Of a DNA stretch of 64,000 nt, positions 1 through 11,761 are shown piece by piece (positions within the stretch are counted from its first letter, which is position 1; each line of letters opens with the position of its first letter). Source of the DNA: Phycomyces blakesleeanus NRRL 1555(-). Taxonomy: Eukaryota > Mucoromycota > Mucoromycetes > Mucorales > Phycomycetaceae. Location: assembly GCF_001638985.1 (NCBI RefSeq), contig NW_017265134.1:2137732-2201731 (forward strand), given 5' to 3'. A program made the translations under genes and the position numbers. A model generated the notes under the pieces. That model had not been told where the DNA came from and ran no database searches. It worked only from the letters and a program-made list of their open reading frames with translations.

Positions 1-333
1 GGATAGTATCAAGCCCGCGATCGACGACATCTCCCTGTATAATAGTATATCATAGTCAGACTATATGTATACCCACGTATGTGCATTTCTAAAGTGTATA
101 AAGAGCGTTTCAAGTCTACTTGCCGTTTGGACGAAAATTGCGTCTTTGCCGATCCAATGGCCAGTCTGGTTGGCAATTCCAGCAAACTGGAGAATAGTGA
201 GGGTATTGTCATAGTCACCATGCAGATCGCCCATTGCAACAATGCGTGGAGAGGGAATATCACCCAACTTGCACATTACAGTTGAGGCTAGTAGACTCCA
301 GCAGAAACACAGGATATATACTGGTTTGAGCAT
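1..333 (-). CDS. Shewanella-like (Shelph) metallophosphoesterase, N-terminal part, cut by window edge
   Basis: Calcineurin-like phosphoesterase, probably secretory or vacuolar. Exon 1 (333-124, 70 codons) opens with a hydrophobic signal-peptide-like stretch (residues 1-21), then 'RIVAMGDLHGDYDN', the GDxHG metal-binding motif. Exon 2 (34-1) gives 'GDVVDRG', the second metal motif (GDxVDRG), joined in frame to 'IFVQT'. That order and spacing match Shelph-type PPP phosphatases. The intron (123-35, 89 nt) has a GC donor (ACG|GCAAGT) and an AG acceptor; no GT donor gives the FVQT-GDVVDRG join. The C-terminal part, including the remaining metal-binding residues, lies outside the window. Substrate is unknown. 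Fold assignment is firm; family-level naming is inference from the two motifs and the signal peptide. Confidence 0.8.
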
Positions 334-510
334 TCTTTTTTTTCTTTATCTCTCTTATTATTATTTACTGCCAACAGTAAAGAAGAGATTCGTGCACATG
401 AATGTGCAAATCGGAGTCAATTAACAGACTAACCGATATTAAATTGAAACAAATTAATTGAAAAGGTATGGTTATGATTATTTTAATATAAAAATAATTT
501 ATTATAATTA

Positions 511-1625
511 TTATGATGGTGGAGCAAGATGGTTTTCTACAATTTTCGAAGGAGACTGAGAGCGTGAGCGTGAGCTCGAGCGAGACCGAGACTGAGAACG
601 TGAGCTTGAACGAGACCGAGTTCGAGAGAGAAGTCCTCCAAAACCCTCGATTATGGACTTTCTACGGGAAGCAGGTCGTTTCTTTTGCTGATCATCATCA
701 CCGAGTTGGTCGTCGTCACTGTCGCTTGAAACCGGAAGTCCAATAAGACTTCCTAGGCGTTTTCGAGTAGATTTGTTTTTACTGTCCTTTGGATCTGAGC
801 GTACCACAGTGACTGGGACTGGCGAGTGTTGCAAACAATACTTTGATACACTTCCGGAAAATATACCTTTGAGTTCAGACATTCCTCGTGTTCCAACCAC
901 CAGTAATGATGGCTGGTACATACTAATCTGTTGTTGGTATTATTATCTTCGAATTTATATAGACACACATTATGAAACTCTTTATTCTAATAAAACTTAC
1001 TGCGCGATGGATTGAACTCTGGACCTTTCCAATAACAAATTCAATTGTGACGCTAATCTATAAAGTGTAAAATGTATTTGTGAGAATTGATACTGTTTGA
1101 ATACAAGTTGTGTACTTGCCTGTCTGTTTGGTGTACATCTTTCCATGACTCTATTCAGTACGTCAGTTGCACTCTGCCGTGCGTCACTGCATTCCTCCTT
1201 TAGTGTTTTGTGGACTCCCTTCTTCTTATCTGCGCACAAAGTTTTATGTGTTAGTATACAGCCTATAGAAAGCATTCCCACTCACCATTAAGGTCCACTG
1301 TCAATACTCTTAAAACAACAATTTCATCACCGTCGTCCATCATTTCCTGTTAATAATATTTAGTATCAATGGCACACAAACAATGGTACATGTATGCATA
1401 TATATTTGGATTGGTTGCACTTGCGTCACATGTCCAAGAGAGCGCATATTCACTATAGTCAGCCAAATCAGTGGCAACCATGAACATCCGGGATCGTCGT
1501 GTTCTCTTGTATTCTGGTGTCTTGGCATTGAGAGTAAAGGAGTAATCCGGTAAGGAAGGATCTGTCATGGTGTTAAACGACACCCCGCGCACATAATCAC
1601 AGTTGTTGTCGCTAGAAGACGTCAT
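511..1625 (-). CDS. Universal stress protein (UspA family) with C-terminal Ser/Arg-rich tail
   Basis: Five exons (1625-1425, 1346-1286, 1229-1120, 1057-1001, 927-511) give 281 residues. The UspA nucleotide-binding fold begins with 'MFMVATDLADYSEYALSW', continues through 'DDGDEIVVLRVL' and 'VTIEFVIGKV', and ends with 'LLVVGTRGM...GSVSKYC', the G2xG9xGS ATP-binding motif of ATP-type Usp proteins. After the domain comes about 90 residues rich in Ser/Arg dipeptides, typical of phosphorylated or RNA-associated tails. Introns 1 and 3 use GC donors (GAC|GCAAGT, CAG|GCAAGT); the GT just downstream in intron 3 would create a stop. The ATG at 1625 is the first in frame; the upstream in-frame codons contain no ATG. 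The gene is divergent from Rab GDI. Role in stress signalling is inferred from the family. Confidence 0.85.
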
Positions 1626-1992
1626 TTTGAAAGAGCAAACAAGAGAGTAATGTGAAGCAGTAGAGCAGGTAGATATACAAAATTGCAAATTTCCATTCAA
1701 AGCCAGCGAGACATCCTCAACATGCTATCATTGTTCGGCAGTTGTCTCGTAAGTTAAGTTATAGAACCTTTTTTATCGATTTTGCTTTTTGGATCTTTCA
1801 AATCCAGACCAGGGTGTCATCCAAAGCGTACCACTCCTTATTGAATCTCTTCTTTTCTTTTTATTGGCTGCACAAAATATTATTTCATTAAGCGCCGACC
1901 TATTATCCATTTTCTATAGAATTCATCCGCCTAAAAAAAAAGGAAGAAGAAGAAGGAAATTCTTAAAGCTCATCTCTTTCACTCACACAATA
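1626..1992. promoter_or_regulatory. Divergent promoter region between USP and Rab GDI
   Basis: A 367-bp spacer between two start codons facing away from each other. It holds pyrimidine-rich stretches and an A/G-rich run (about 1934-1957) just before the GDI start. No confident TATA box or factor site is called. Confidence 0.4.
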
Positions 1993-3680
1993 ATGGTAAG
2001 TTTGGCTTCATCGACCATCTCGCGTTCTGACTCTTTATATAGGAACAAGAATACGATGTCGTTATCCTCGGTACTGGTCTGACCGAGTGCATCCTCTCTG
2101 GTTTGCTCTCCGTCGATGGCAAAAAGGTCTTGCACATGGACCGCAATGACTACTACGGAGCAGAGTCTGCATCCCTTAACCTCTCTCAGGTAAAATATAG
2201 CAATGCACCTTTCAAAAAACTGCATAAAAAATACTTTCTCGTTCTTATATATGATATTATCACTTTTGTAGCTTTACAAGAAGTTCAGACCCGGACAGGA
2301 ACCCCCAGCTGAGTTGGGCAGGGACCGCGACTGGAACGTTGACTTGATTCCTAAGTTTATGATGGCCAATGGTGAAATTGTCCGTTTCCTGACTTATACT
2401 GATGTCACTCGTTACTTGGAATTCAAGCAGATTGCCGGTTCATTTGTGTACCGTAACGGCAAGATTTCCAAAGTACCTGCCAACGAGATGGAAGCCTTGT
2501 CTTCTCCTCTGATGGGTATCTTTGAGAAACGCCGCATGAAGAAGTTCCTTGAGTGGGCACAGAACTACAATGAGCAGGACCCAGCCACATTCCAGGGCTT
2601 GAGCTTAGAGAAGAGCACTATGGCAGAAGTCTACAAGAAGTTTGGTCTTGAGACTGGTACCCAGGACTTTATCGGTAAGGACATGTTACAGAATGTGTTC
2701 CTCTAAGAAGAAAAAAAGGAAAGGAAAATATTGTGGGAAAGGAAACTGAATCAATCAATCGGAATATTTTTTAGGTCATGCCATGGCACTCCACCTTGAT
2801 GATGAATACTTGAAACAAACCGCCAAAGACACTGTTGAGCGTATTCGTCTCTACGCTGGTTCAGTTGTCCGTTATGGCAAGAGTCCTTACATTTACCCTC
2901 TCTACGGCTTGGGAGATCTTCCTCAAGCATTCGCCAGGTAAGAATTATAACGATTGTAATTATAATTATGATGGTGGATCAAAAAACAATGAAGAAAAGG
3001 AAGAAAAGCAAATCAAACTTGAACCGGTACTCAACATTTATCATTACTGATTACTGTACAATAGATTGAGTGCTGTGTATGGTGGTACTTATATGTTGAA
3101 CAAGGACATTTCAGAGATTGTCTACAATGAGAGCGGTGCTGTTGTGGGTGTACGCTCGGGTGGTGAAGAAGTAAAGACTAAACAAGTCATTTGCGACCCT
3201 TCGTACGTGCCCACCAAGGTTCAAACTGTCGGATCTGTTGTACGCGCTATCTGCATTCTCAATCACCCTATTCCCAACACCGGTGACATTGACTCTGTCC
3301 AGATCGTGATTCCTCAAAACCAGGTTGGACGTAAACATGACGTCTATGTTGCCTGTGTTAGTTTTGCCCACATGGTTTGCGCAAACAACTACTATCTTGC
3401 AATTGTATCCACCATTGTTGAGTCTGATCAGCCCGAACAAGAAATCAGTGCAGGACTCAATCTTCTTGGTCCTATTGTCGAGAAGTTTGTTTCTGTAACT
3501 CCTCTCCAGGTTCCCGTAGAAGATGGCAAGAAGGATCAAGTGTTTGTATCGCGCTCTTATGATGCTACTTCTCACTTTGAAACCGTGTGTGAGGATGTAC
3601 ACGACTTATGGCGCCGTGTTACAGGCGATGAACTTGTTTTGAAGAAAAATGATACCGAGGAACAAGTCAATGCTGTTTAA
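1993..3680 (+). CDS. GDI1: Rab GDP-dissociation inhibitor
   Basis: Five exons (1993-1995, 2043-2189, 2272-2674, 2775-2937, 3065-3680) give 443 residues, the normal GDI length. The N-terminus '[18 protein letters not shown]' is the GDI/REP dinucleotide-fold signature, followed by 'MDRNDYYG' and the Rab-binding platform segments. Near the middle is '[28 protein letters not shown]', a highly conserved GDI block (S-A-V-Y-G-G-T). GDI extracts prenylated GDP-bound Rab GTPases from membranes and delivers them for the next transport round; it acts in the cytosol. The first exon carries only the ATG, with the intron donor directly after it (ATG|GTAAGT). The gene ends at TAA 3678-3680. Identification is close to certain. 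Confidence 0.97.
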
Positions 3681-4013
3681 ATCACACATTTATCCCCCCT
3701 ACTTTTCCCCCCTTTTATCTTTCTTTTATTTTCTTTTCTGTTTTATAAATTCCACCTCCATCAACAAATGTTACCAAAAACAAATGGTACTTTTTGAACA
3801 TTGTTTCAAAATACGTGTAAATAGCATTCCGTGTGTGACGTGTAGCAATGCAACCGTCACGACACAGCTTGAACTTGTCATCTCCCTCACATATATCAAA
3901 AGGAAACTGACGACCAAGTCAAACTCGAGTGAATTTCATTTTGACCTTTTTTTTTTAAAAAAAAAAAAAGAAAATAATAATTACATATTTTCACTTTTGA
4001 CTTGATCAACAGC
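3681..4013. other. Intergenic spacer GDI1-NUP88
   Basis: 333 bp of 3' region of GDI and promoter of the nucleoporin gene. T-rich and A-rich runs occur around 3945-3975. No gene seen. Confidence 0.6.
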
Positions 4014-7000
4014 ATGGGATTCGCTTTACCTGATGGCTGGATTGAACGCTTAGGCGATCATCCTATCTTTGATCAAACGAACTCTACCAAGTCAAATATA
4101 TCTTCTCAACGCGAAGGTGTCACGTTCTTGAATAACCAGGAGAAATGCATCGCCATGACCAAAACAAATGACCTTATTGTTGCAGTGGACTCTGAGATCA
4201 GAATTCTTAATCTTAACTTGGTCAAGGAAGCTTGGTTGCAAGAGGCACATGATAACGACAATGCACCACCAACTGACAAGGAATGGCTCTGGCAGGTTCC
4301 CTACAGAGTGAGCGACTTGAAATTTTTATATTATCTTTATTTTCGCTTTTATATTATTATAAGAAAAAGAAGAAAACTTGTTATTCCCGATAGATCTGCT
4401 AACATTATGTTTCTCTTCTTTTGCTTTCCTTTTGTCCATAGATTTTAGACACGCCTGATATTAATTTCCCCATCAATTCAATTACACCAAATGATAATGG
4501 GCGTCTTTTGGCTGTAGCCGGTCTCGAATCACTCGCTGCCATAGCTTTGCCACGCGAGGGCTTTTGCACTGTAACTAAGGGACTTGATTACAAACGCGAA
4601 CTCCATTGTCGTACAATGCGGATTGGACGCCGTTATTTCGATGAAGCAAGCACATCTGTTCTCAAGGTAGCCTGGCATCCTTTGAGTGAATTCCACTCAC
4701 ATTTGGTAGTTCTGAGTGGAGACAGCATGTTGAGGTATGTAGGTATAAGATCATTTTCTTTTATATATATACACAAACATATGTATATATATATATATAT
4801 TATTTAATATATATTGTTTATATATTTATAAATATATTAAACAAAAAACCTAATGCTTTATGCAGAATGTTTGACGTGAGCAAAGATATTGAAGAAGCCG
4901 AGCAGTCGTTTGATCTTTCACCCTTGTCTCGCAAAAAGCCTTCGAAATTCAAAGGATTCTCTTTTTCTGAATACATGGGACCTAGTGAAGAAGCTGTGTC
5001 GTTTTCATTGGGAGGAGACAGTAACAAGGATGGTGGATGGGAAGCATTCACAGTATATTTTGCGCTGCGGAATGGTCACGTTTATGCTCTCTGTCCTGTG
5101 CTCCCTTACGCAAGGTAAATTTTTAGATACACATAAATATATATATATCATGTCTTTTTGAGTGATTAATAACCTCATACAAAATTATATACTTATACTC
5201 CTACATTTTTACATATGATGTACATCACATAGTGTGGTGAAAAGAGAGCACATGGAGACGTTGGGATGTGTTGCAGATGCGAAAATGAAGATGCTTTTAA
5301 GCAAGGGCAAGACATTTGATCAACTTGATGATGATCATCAAGCTCTTTATTATCTTCAGCAATTGCACTACCAGTGGTTGGATGAAATGCTCAAATCTAC
5401 TGTAGTTGACCGCCAAAATCATCCTTCGCTTGTAGACAGATCTATGATAAACATCCAAAGCAACAAATGTTCACTCCCTTTTACAGTTAAACGCCAAGGC
5501 CCTTTTTTGACTGGAGGAAACTTTGACGGTGTCTTGGATATTAATACTGCACAAATTAGCGACATTCAGTTCATCAAGTCCAAGGCATCTGATATTCTTG
5601 TCGTGGCATGTACTGATGGCTCTGTCCGAAACTTCTTGCTTGGAACCCAAGTTGATCCTCAATGGCTTATGCCTGTTCAAAATAACCCTCGGTATCCATG
5701 GCAGGCCAAGGTATGATTTTCATTTAATTGCATTGACTATAATATATGTATATATGTATATATTGAACAAGCTTATTTAATTTACATGTCATTTAGCTTG
5801 GCGAATTTCTCTCCAGTACCGACGTTCTTCCAAAAATGGCCCTCTATGAGAGTATTAAGCTCAACAAGAACATCCAAGGACATACTCGCATGAATATAGT
5901 CGTGGATCCAATTTATCCTGATACTTATTACGTATATCACAATAGAGGTGTACATATTGTGTTAATGAAGCAATGGATTGATCTCTTGGCAGAAATGAAT
6001 GCAACCTTCTCAAAGGGTGGTAACAAAAAGGATGTTGGAGACTCTCTCCAAAAATGGGCTACAAATAAGAGTGGATCTAGTACTAGATGCTTGGTTGATT
6101 CGTCTCCTTACAAAAGAGGGTAAGTTTGGTATGAAGTATATTGCATACTATGTAATAATGAGAGCAATACTAACAACCTATTATAAATCACAGAGAGTCT
6201 GTACCTATCATTGGTCTGTGTATTGTCACCGATATATACCTATCCCATTGCCTTTTCGCACTTTCTGCAACCTACAGCTTGTTGAGTGTGGAAGTTGGGA
6301 ACCGTCGATTAGTTAGCATTGAAAAGGGATCTCTGGTTTCAAAGGCTGTTGAAAGTCAGCTCAGGGATGCGGTGGAGGACCGAAAGGGAGGAGAGGATGG
6401 CTACACTTGCATATTGTCCTTGCCACCTTTTGAGGTCCCCAAGTCTCTCCAGGCATTACAGCAACTTCCTAACCAATCTAAGGTTGTTATTCCTGCGTCT
6501 ATGGGAGGTAATAAGAAGATTATTGTAAACGAGGAAACCCTTCGATTCTTCAACAAGAGTGCCGAGAAATTACAGACCGACATTCGTACTATTGTCAAGG
6601 CAGGAGAAGAGACTGAGAAACGGATGGCCTTGCAACAGATTGAGTTACGGCAGCAGGTGGTTATGGCTCAGTTGATTGATAAGAAACTTGAGGATATTCA
6701 AACAAAGATGGACCAGGTGCGCAAGGTCAAACTTGAGCAAGCCATGAAGCAATATGCAAAACTGTCTATGCAAATCGACACAATTCTTGCCCATAATATA
6801 CTCTCCTATCAGCCAGAACGGTCTGAAGAAGAAAAGCAACTTTTGGAAAAGTTGAGACAGGATCGTAAGAAGGTTCAAGGAAAGAGTGGATACATTGCTC
6901 GTACAAACAAAGTAAGTACACGATAATAAGAATAATATTATCACAAACCAAATCAGCAAAGACATATTGACAAGGATATACTAATATATATATATATATA

Positions 7001-7283
7001 TATACTATTATTATTATTATCTAGCTTTTGAAAGAAGTTGAAAAACTCAAGGAAAAATTGCCTCAAAAGAAAACAGAACAGCCAATTCTCTACACTAATA
7101 CCTTGTCTTCAACACAACTTACCAGCCTGAAACATGACTTGGATGATCAGTAAGTTAAACTATTTGACGATGAATAGAAAAATTGACGTGTAATGTTTTT
7201 TTTTTATTGAATATAGAAAACATCGTATGAATGATATGACTAAAAGAATCAACTCTCTGATGGAGAAACTTACTGTTGTATAA
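4014..7283 (+). CDS. NUP88: Nucleoporin Nup82/Nup88
   Basis: Eight exons (4014-4307, 4442-4734, 4866-5114, 5233-5710, 5797-6119, 6194-6911, 7025-7149, 7217-7283) give 848 residues. The first ~550 residues look like the beta-propeller of the Nup82/88 family: hydrophobic strands with 'VLKVAWHPLSEFHSHLVVLS', 'DDHQALYYLQQLHYQW' and 'MNIVVDPIYPDTYYVYHNRG'. The last ~250 residues are long heptad-type coiled coils rich in K/E/Q/L ('IELRQQVVMAQLIDKKLEDI' onward). That architecture is Nup82/Nup88, which sits on the cytoplasmic face of the nuclear pore and anchors Nup159/Nup214 for mRNA export. ATG 4014 is the first in frame. Assignment rests on architecture and remembered family pattern, so it is strong but not motif-proven. 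Confidence 0.8.
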
Positions 7284-7797
7284 CTTCTTTCTTTTCGTTT
7301 CTTCCCATTCCCCTCCTCCCCTTCCCCTTACTCGTCTCACTGACTCTCATCTCTTCAATTATTTTTCTATTCCAAATCACACAACCACAAGGTTATTCTT
7401 ATTGTATCCTTTTGACCTTATATATATATATATATATATATTGCTTAAATAAGATCGTCTAATCATCTTTTGTTGTAGCTTAAAAATCGTATATACAAAA
7501 ATAAATACAATAACAATACATTAGCTATATTGATCTTATCTATATTTATGATTTATTCAAATGAGATATAAGCATTCCTTTCTTTAATGATATTGAGTAT
7601 TATAATAACAAATCAGAGCACGGAGTTCTATTTTCAGAGACTTCTTGTATGTAGATATCCCCTTACACACTTGGCAAATAGCTAGATATATTGATATATT
7701 GATATGTATATGTATATATATAACCAAATCACCCAAAAATGTACACTTTGACAGATGTGCAAATGATTCCATTTTTGGGTTGAACAAATTTTATTTT
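7284..7797. other. AT-rich spacer between NUP88 and the LINE insertion
   Basis: 3' flank of NUP88 with a T/C-rich stretch, a (TA)n run near 7425-7440, and no coding signal. It carries the right-hand side of the pre-insertion site of the LINE. Confidence 0.6.
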
Positions 7798-7809
7798 GAT
7801 AGCGAAAAC
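7798..7809. repeat. Target-site duplication, 3' copy (LINE on minus strand)
   Basis: The 12-mer GATAGCGAAAAC here is repeated exactly at 13079-13090. It abuts the T11 run (7810-7820) that is the poly(A) tail of the minus-strand element. Confidence 0.93.
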
Positions 7810-7957
7810 TTTTTTTTTTTGTAGGGAGCAATTAGAGCTCAGGTTTTTATTGTGAGGATCACTAGCTAAAAAAAAAGGACGCACATCACAAAATTTGTTT
7901 TTGGGTTTTTGATTTTTTTTTGAGGTGTATATGTAAGAAGGAAAACTAAAGGTAGAG

Positions 7958-10900
7958 CTAAGTAGCAAGAGAACAGGCAAGGTCATCAAGAGATTTTTCA
8001 GCCTTAAATATGGCAACCAAGCGGGAAGCGGTAGATAGGACGGTGGAAGATACAAAAAGTGTATTGTCGAACACCGTGGACCAATGATGTCGCCAGATCG
8101 CCAGAAGGGCACAGCTAAAGAGAGAGGCGGCGTGAATATCAGAGGGGCGGGTATAGGGGAAAGACAGGTTGTAAAATGCATCATGGAGTATAGGAAGAGT
8201 AGGATGAGATCCAAAGACATCTTGCCAGAATGTAGACCAAACGTCAATTTTGAGGGGGCAGGAGAAGAGGAAATGGTCGGGTGTGTCTGTAGAGGCTTCA
8301 CAAATGGGGCAAGAGTCGGTGGGGAAGGGGCCAGGAAGTATGCGATGCAACAGGGAGCGGGATGACAATTTGTGGTGCAGACCTCGGTACCAGATGTTGC
8401 GGACATGGTGGTGTATAGGAAGGTTCCAAAAGATTCGCCATTGTGAGCTGGACAGTGTAGACGACAGGGGAGGAGAAACAGAAGAGGAACAAAGAGAACG
8501 ATACATACGAGGTTTCAGCTTGGACCACGGTATTCCGGGTAAAAGGCCGCAAACAAAAGGGCTAGCATTGATTGATGGGCCTGAACGGGAAGGAATGGAA
8601 GGGTCATTGAGCTGAAGGATATGAGAAGGGAGGAAAGCGCGAACAAGGAAAGGTTGTAGCAAGGTGTCGCGAGAGTCAACTCTTTTGAAAAACTTGCGCA
8701 ATATGAGCGGGTTGCGTGGGAAATCAGCCGGCGCTCGACGGCAGAGAACGTCGAAAGAAGGGTCAACAAGAAAGGCATCTTCAACGCGGAGGTGTTGCCA
8801 GGAGGGAGAGAAGGAGGTAGTGCTTGTGGCTGGTAGGCATACTGAGCGGAGGGGAAGTGCCAAACACGTAGCAATGTTGGGGGCAAGGGAGAAGTCGTGC
8901 GGGAGCCTATCAATAGCAGAGAATATGTTGCGGAAGCAACCTGCAAGGCCAGTCAGATCGGGGGGGGGGGGGGGGCGAAGATCGTGGAAGAGAAGTGTCA
9001 ATCGGGGGTCGGTGCCAGACGTATGATAACGTAAGAGAAAGGACAGCCAAGGAGGAACTAAGCCAGAGGTGGAGTGAGGAGAGAGACAGAGAGGACGTAA
9101 CCAACGCAGCTGAAGAGCACCTTGTTGTATAGAAGGATCTAATACTCCAAGGCCGCCAGAACGAAGAGGGAGACAAAGAGTGGACAGCTTAATGGGAGGA
9201 AACATTCGGTGCTGCAAGAACTGACCCATGGCCGACTTCACTTTATCGAGAAACGACACAGGAACAGAGATCACGCGTAGGACATTCCAGAGACGGGAGA
9301 GAATGAGAGTATTGAGAACGGTGGCACGCCCCCGGATCGATAAGGATCGAGTGAGGTGTATGGCGCAGGAAGATTGTATGGTTGTTAACAATGAGGAACA
9401 AAAGGCATCGCGTTGGGCAATCGAACTGACAAGAGGGAAGTCAAGGTAGCGGAGGGAGTCAGGACAGGAACGGTCGTGCCAGGATGTTATTTGGTGGGCC
9501 TGTAGGAACGTGATCCAGTGAGGAAGTGGTTGTCCCGAAAGCGATATGGCCTCCGTCTTGGCCATGTTGATCTTGGCATTGGAGGCCTGAGAGTAAGTGG
9601 CAAGATGTGTGTGGAGGCGTGTGAAACATTCGGGTGTGGAGAGGAAAACAATGACATCGTCCGCATATGCAAGACATTTGACTGGAGGGGGGGCTGGAAG
9701 GATTGGCGAGATAGGTGGGAGAAACCCAGAAAATTCAGGGTCATGTTGGAGGCGGCGTAGAAGAGGATCAAAGGCGAGATTGAAGAGAACGGGGGACAGA
9801 GGATCGCCCTGTCGGAGACCGCGGTGCTGAACAAGTTCTCGGGAGATATGACCGTTCACATTGACTCGTATTCGAGTAGAGAAGAATAGGTTACAAATAC
9901 AATCGATGAGAGAGGAAGGGAAACGGAAATGGCGCAGGACTTGTCGCAGGTACGAGGGGTGTACACGATCGTAAGCCTTTTCTTGATCCAAGAGCAAGCC
10001 AATACTGGTGGATTGAGTGAGCCGGGCCTGTTCCATAATGGTCTTGACAAGCATGCCATTGTCAGCAATGAACCTTCCCCTCACAAACCCGGTTTGATAT
10101 TGAGACACAATTGAGCTGGCAGCAGGAATCATACGGGCATTGAGTAGTCGAGTAAAGACCTTTGCATCAGTGTTAATCAAGGCAATAGGTCGCCAGTTCT
10201 TCAAAGATGTAAGGTCTCATTTCTTCGGTAGCAAGGAGAGACAAGTAGATTGCCAAGAGGCAGGAAAAACTCCAGTGGTGAGAGCGTCATTGTAAAGCTT
10301 TTCCAAGATATGAGCACACGCGGGATGGTCAAAAAGAAGACGAAGGATTTCATAGGGTATCCCGTCAGGACCGGGACTGCTGGCGGAAGGAGACCGCTGC
10401 GCACCTTCTTGTATGTCTACGATGGAAAAGGAGGAAGTGAGTTTGTTTACAAGAGCGTCAGAGAGAACAATATGAGTCGGAAGATTATGTAGAAGGTCGT
10501 CTACAGCGGTTTGCTCAATGTCATCGGGGAAATACAAATCTTCATAAAATGCAGCCGCGGAGTCGGTCATGATAGAAGGCTGTGTCGAAAGGACGTTGAT
10601 GAAGGGGTGGCGTAGGCCAGAGATCGACTTACGGACTTGTCGTGTTTCAATCGTACGTTTCAAGTAACCGGCAGAGGTCTCACCCTGTTCCCGCCAGTGT
10701 TTTCCAGCGCGCAATGCCTGTGTTTCTACCTTTTCGTGTTGTATGTCCTGAATCTGTCGTTCCACAAAAGGAAGCTGGAAGTTAATGGAGGGGTTGAGTC
10801 GGTACTTTTGTATCAGGTGCGCGCGCTTGCTCTGCAACTGGGCTTCTATCGTAGTGAGGTTGCGGCGAGGGCGACGGCAATAAGAGCGGATAAAATGGAT

Positions 10901-11761
10901 GACATCGGTTTTGAGACTATCCCACTGTTCTTGAACAGATAGAGATGTTGGTAGAGAGTGGACGAGGGAATGAATGTGAGAGTCAAGCTGGAGACAGAAA
11001 TGCTGGTTGTAGGACAGACGTGGGTTGGCACGCCATAGGCCTTTCCCCAAGACAGTGCCTGAATCAAAGAGAAAAGATGCGGAAACTAGGAAATGGTCTG
11101 ACCATTGCGGATGAATATAATCCACGGAAGACGAAATGCGGTGGGAAAACATATCGGAAGAGGAGAATATATAGTCCAAGGTGGAGGACGTTGTGCCGCG
11201 ATGGAAGGTAGGCATAGGGGTAGAATCAGGCATAGTGACGCAGTCAAAGAGGTGGTCAGAGAGGAATTGGAGCCACGTATGAGGTGCAAGTCGGGGCCGA
11301 GGTGAACGAGTGTGATAGGAGTGATTAAAATCTCCCAGCAGGATGAAGCGTGAAGGATGAGTGGGCAATAATAAAGAGTTAGCAAGCAGGGCAGATAGGA
11401 ATTTATACCGCTGTCCAACTGTAGCTGGGGCATATACCACACAGATCTGAAAAGGGGAAAAATTATTGTTGGCATGCTCAACTGTAGCAGATATACATCG
11501 GCCACAGACAGAGGTTAAAGGGTTGACAATAGAAATCGTAGGAGTTAGGCACACTAAACCACAATGTTGGGACCAAACTGAGGAAGTAGTCCTAAACTGC
11601 ATATTGAATGTGTTCTGTATATCCATAGAGGAAGCATGAGTTTCTTGCAGGGCGAGTATATCGACATGCTGAGAGCGTAGGTGGCGTATAAATAATGAGC
11701 GTAAGGTGGGGTTGGCCAATTTGGCCAGGCCTCGACAGTTTATCGTGGAGATTTTAATCAT
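7958..11761 (-). pseudogene. LINE ORF2 (AP-endonuclease + reverse transcriptase) with one in-frame TGA
   Basis: Reading frame of 1,268 codons open except for TGA at 10219-10217 (codon 515). Endonuclease signatures in order are 'STINCRGL', 'LALQETHA', 'LLGDFNHSY', 'STLDYIF' and 'WSDHFLVSA', covering the expected N, E, D and SDH catalytic positions. Reverse transcriptase blocks follow the stop: 'KNWRPIALINTDAKVF', 'FVRGRFIADN', 'LDQEKAYDRVHP' (motif A), 'GLRQGDPLSPVLFNLAFDPL' (B), 'YADDVIVFLS' (C). A C-terminal 'CPICEASTDTPDHFLFSC' is the zf-RVT-type Cys/His cluster. The frame on both sides of the TGA is identical, so a single base change explains it. Without read-through, endonuclease and reverse transcriptase are separated, so this copy is probably not autonomous. 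Confidence 0.93.

Noticed and set aside
8084..9830. Several plus-strand ORFs opposite LINE ORF2
   Set aside because: They are shadows of the GC-richer reverse transcriptase frame, with Arg/Gly-rich products.
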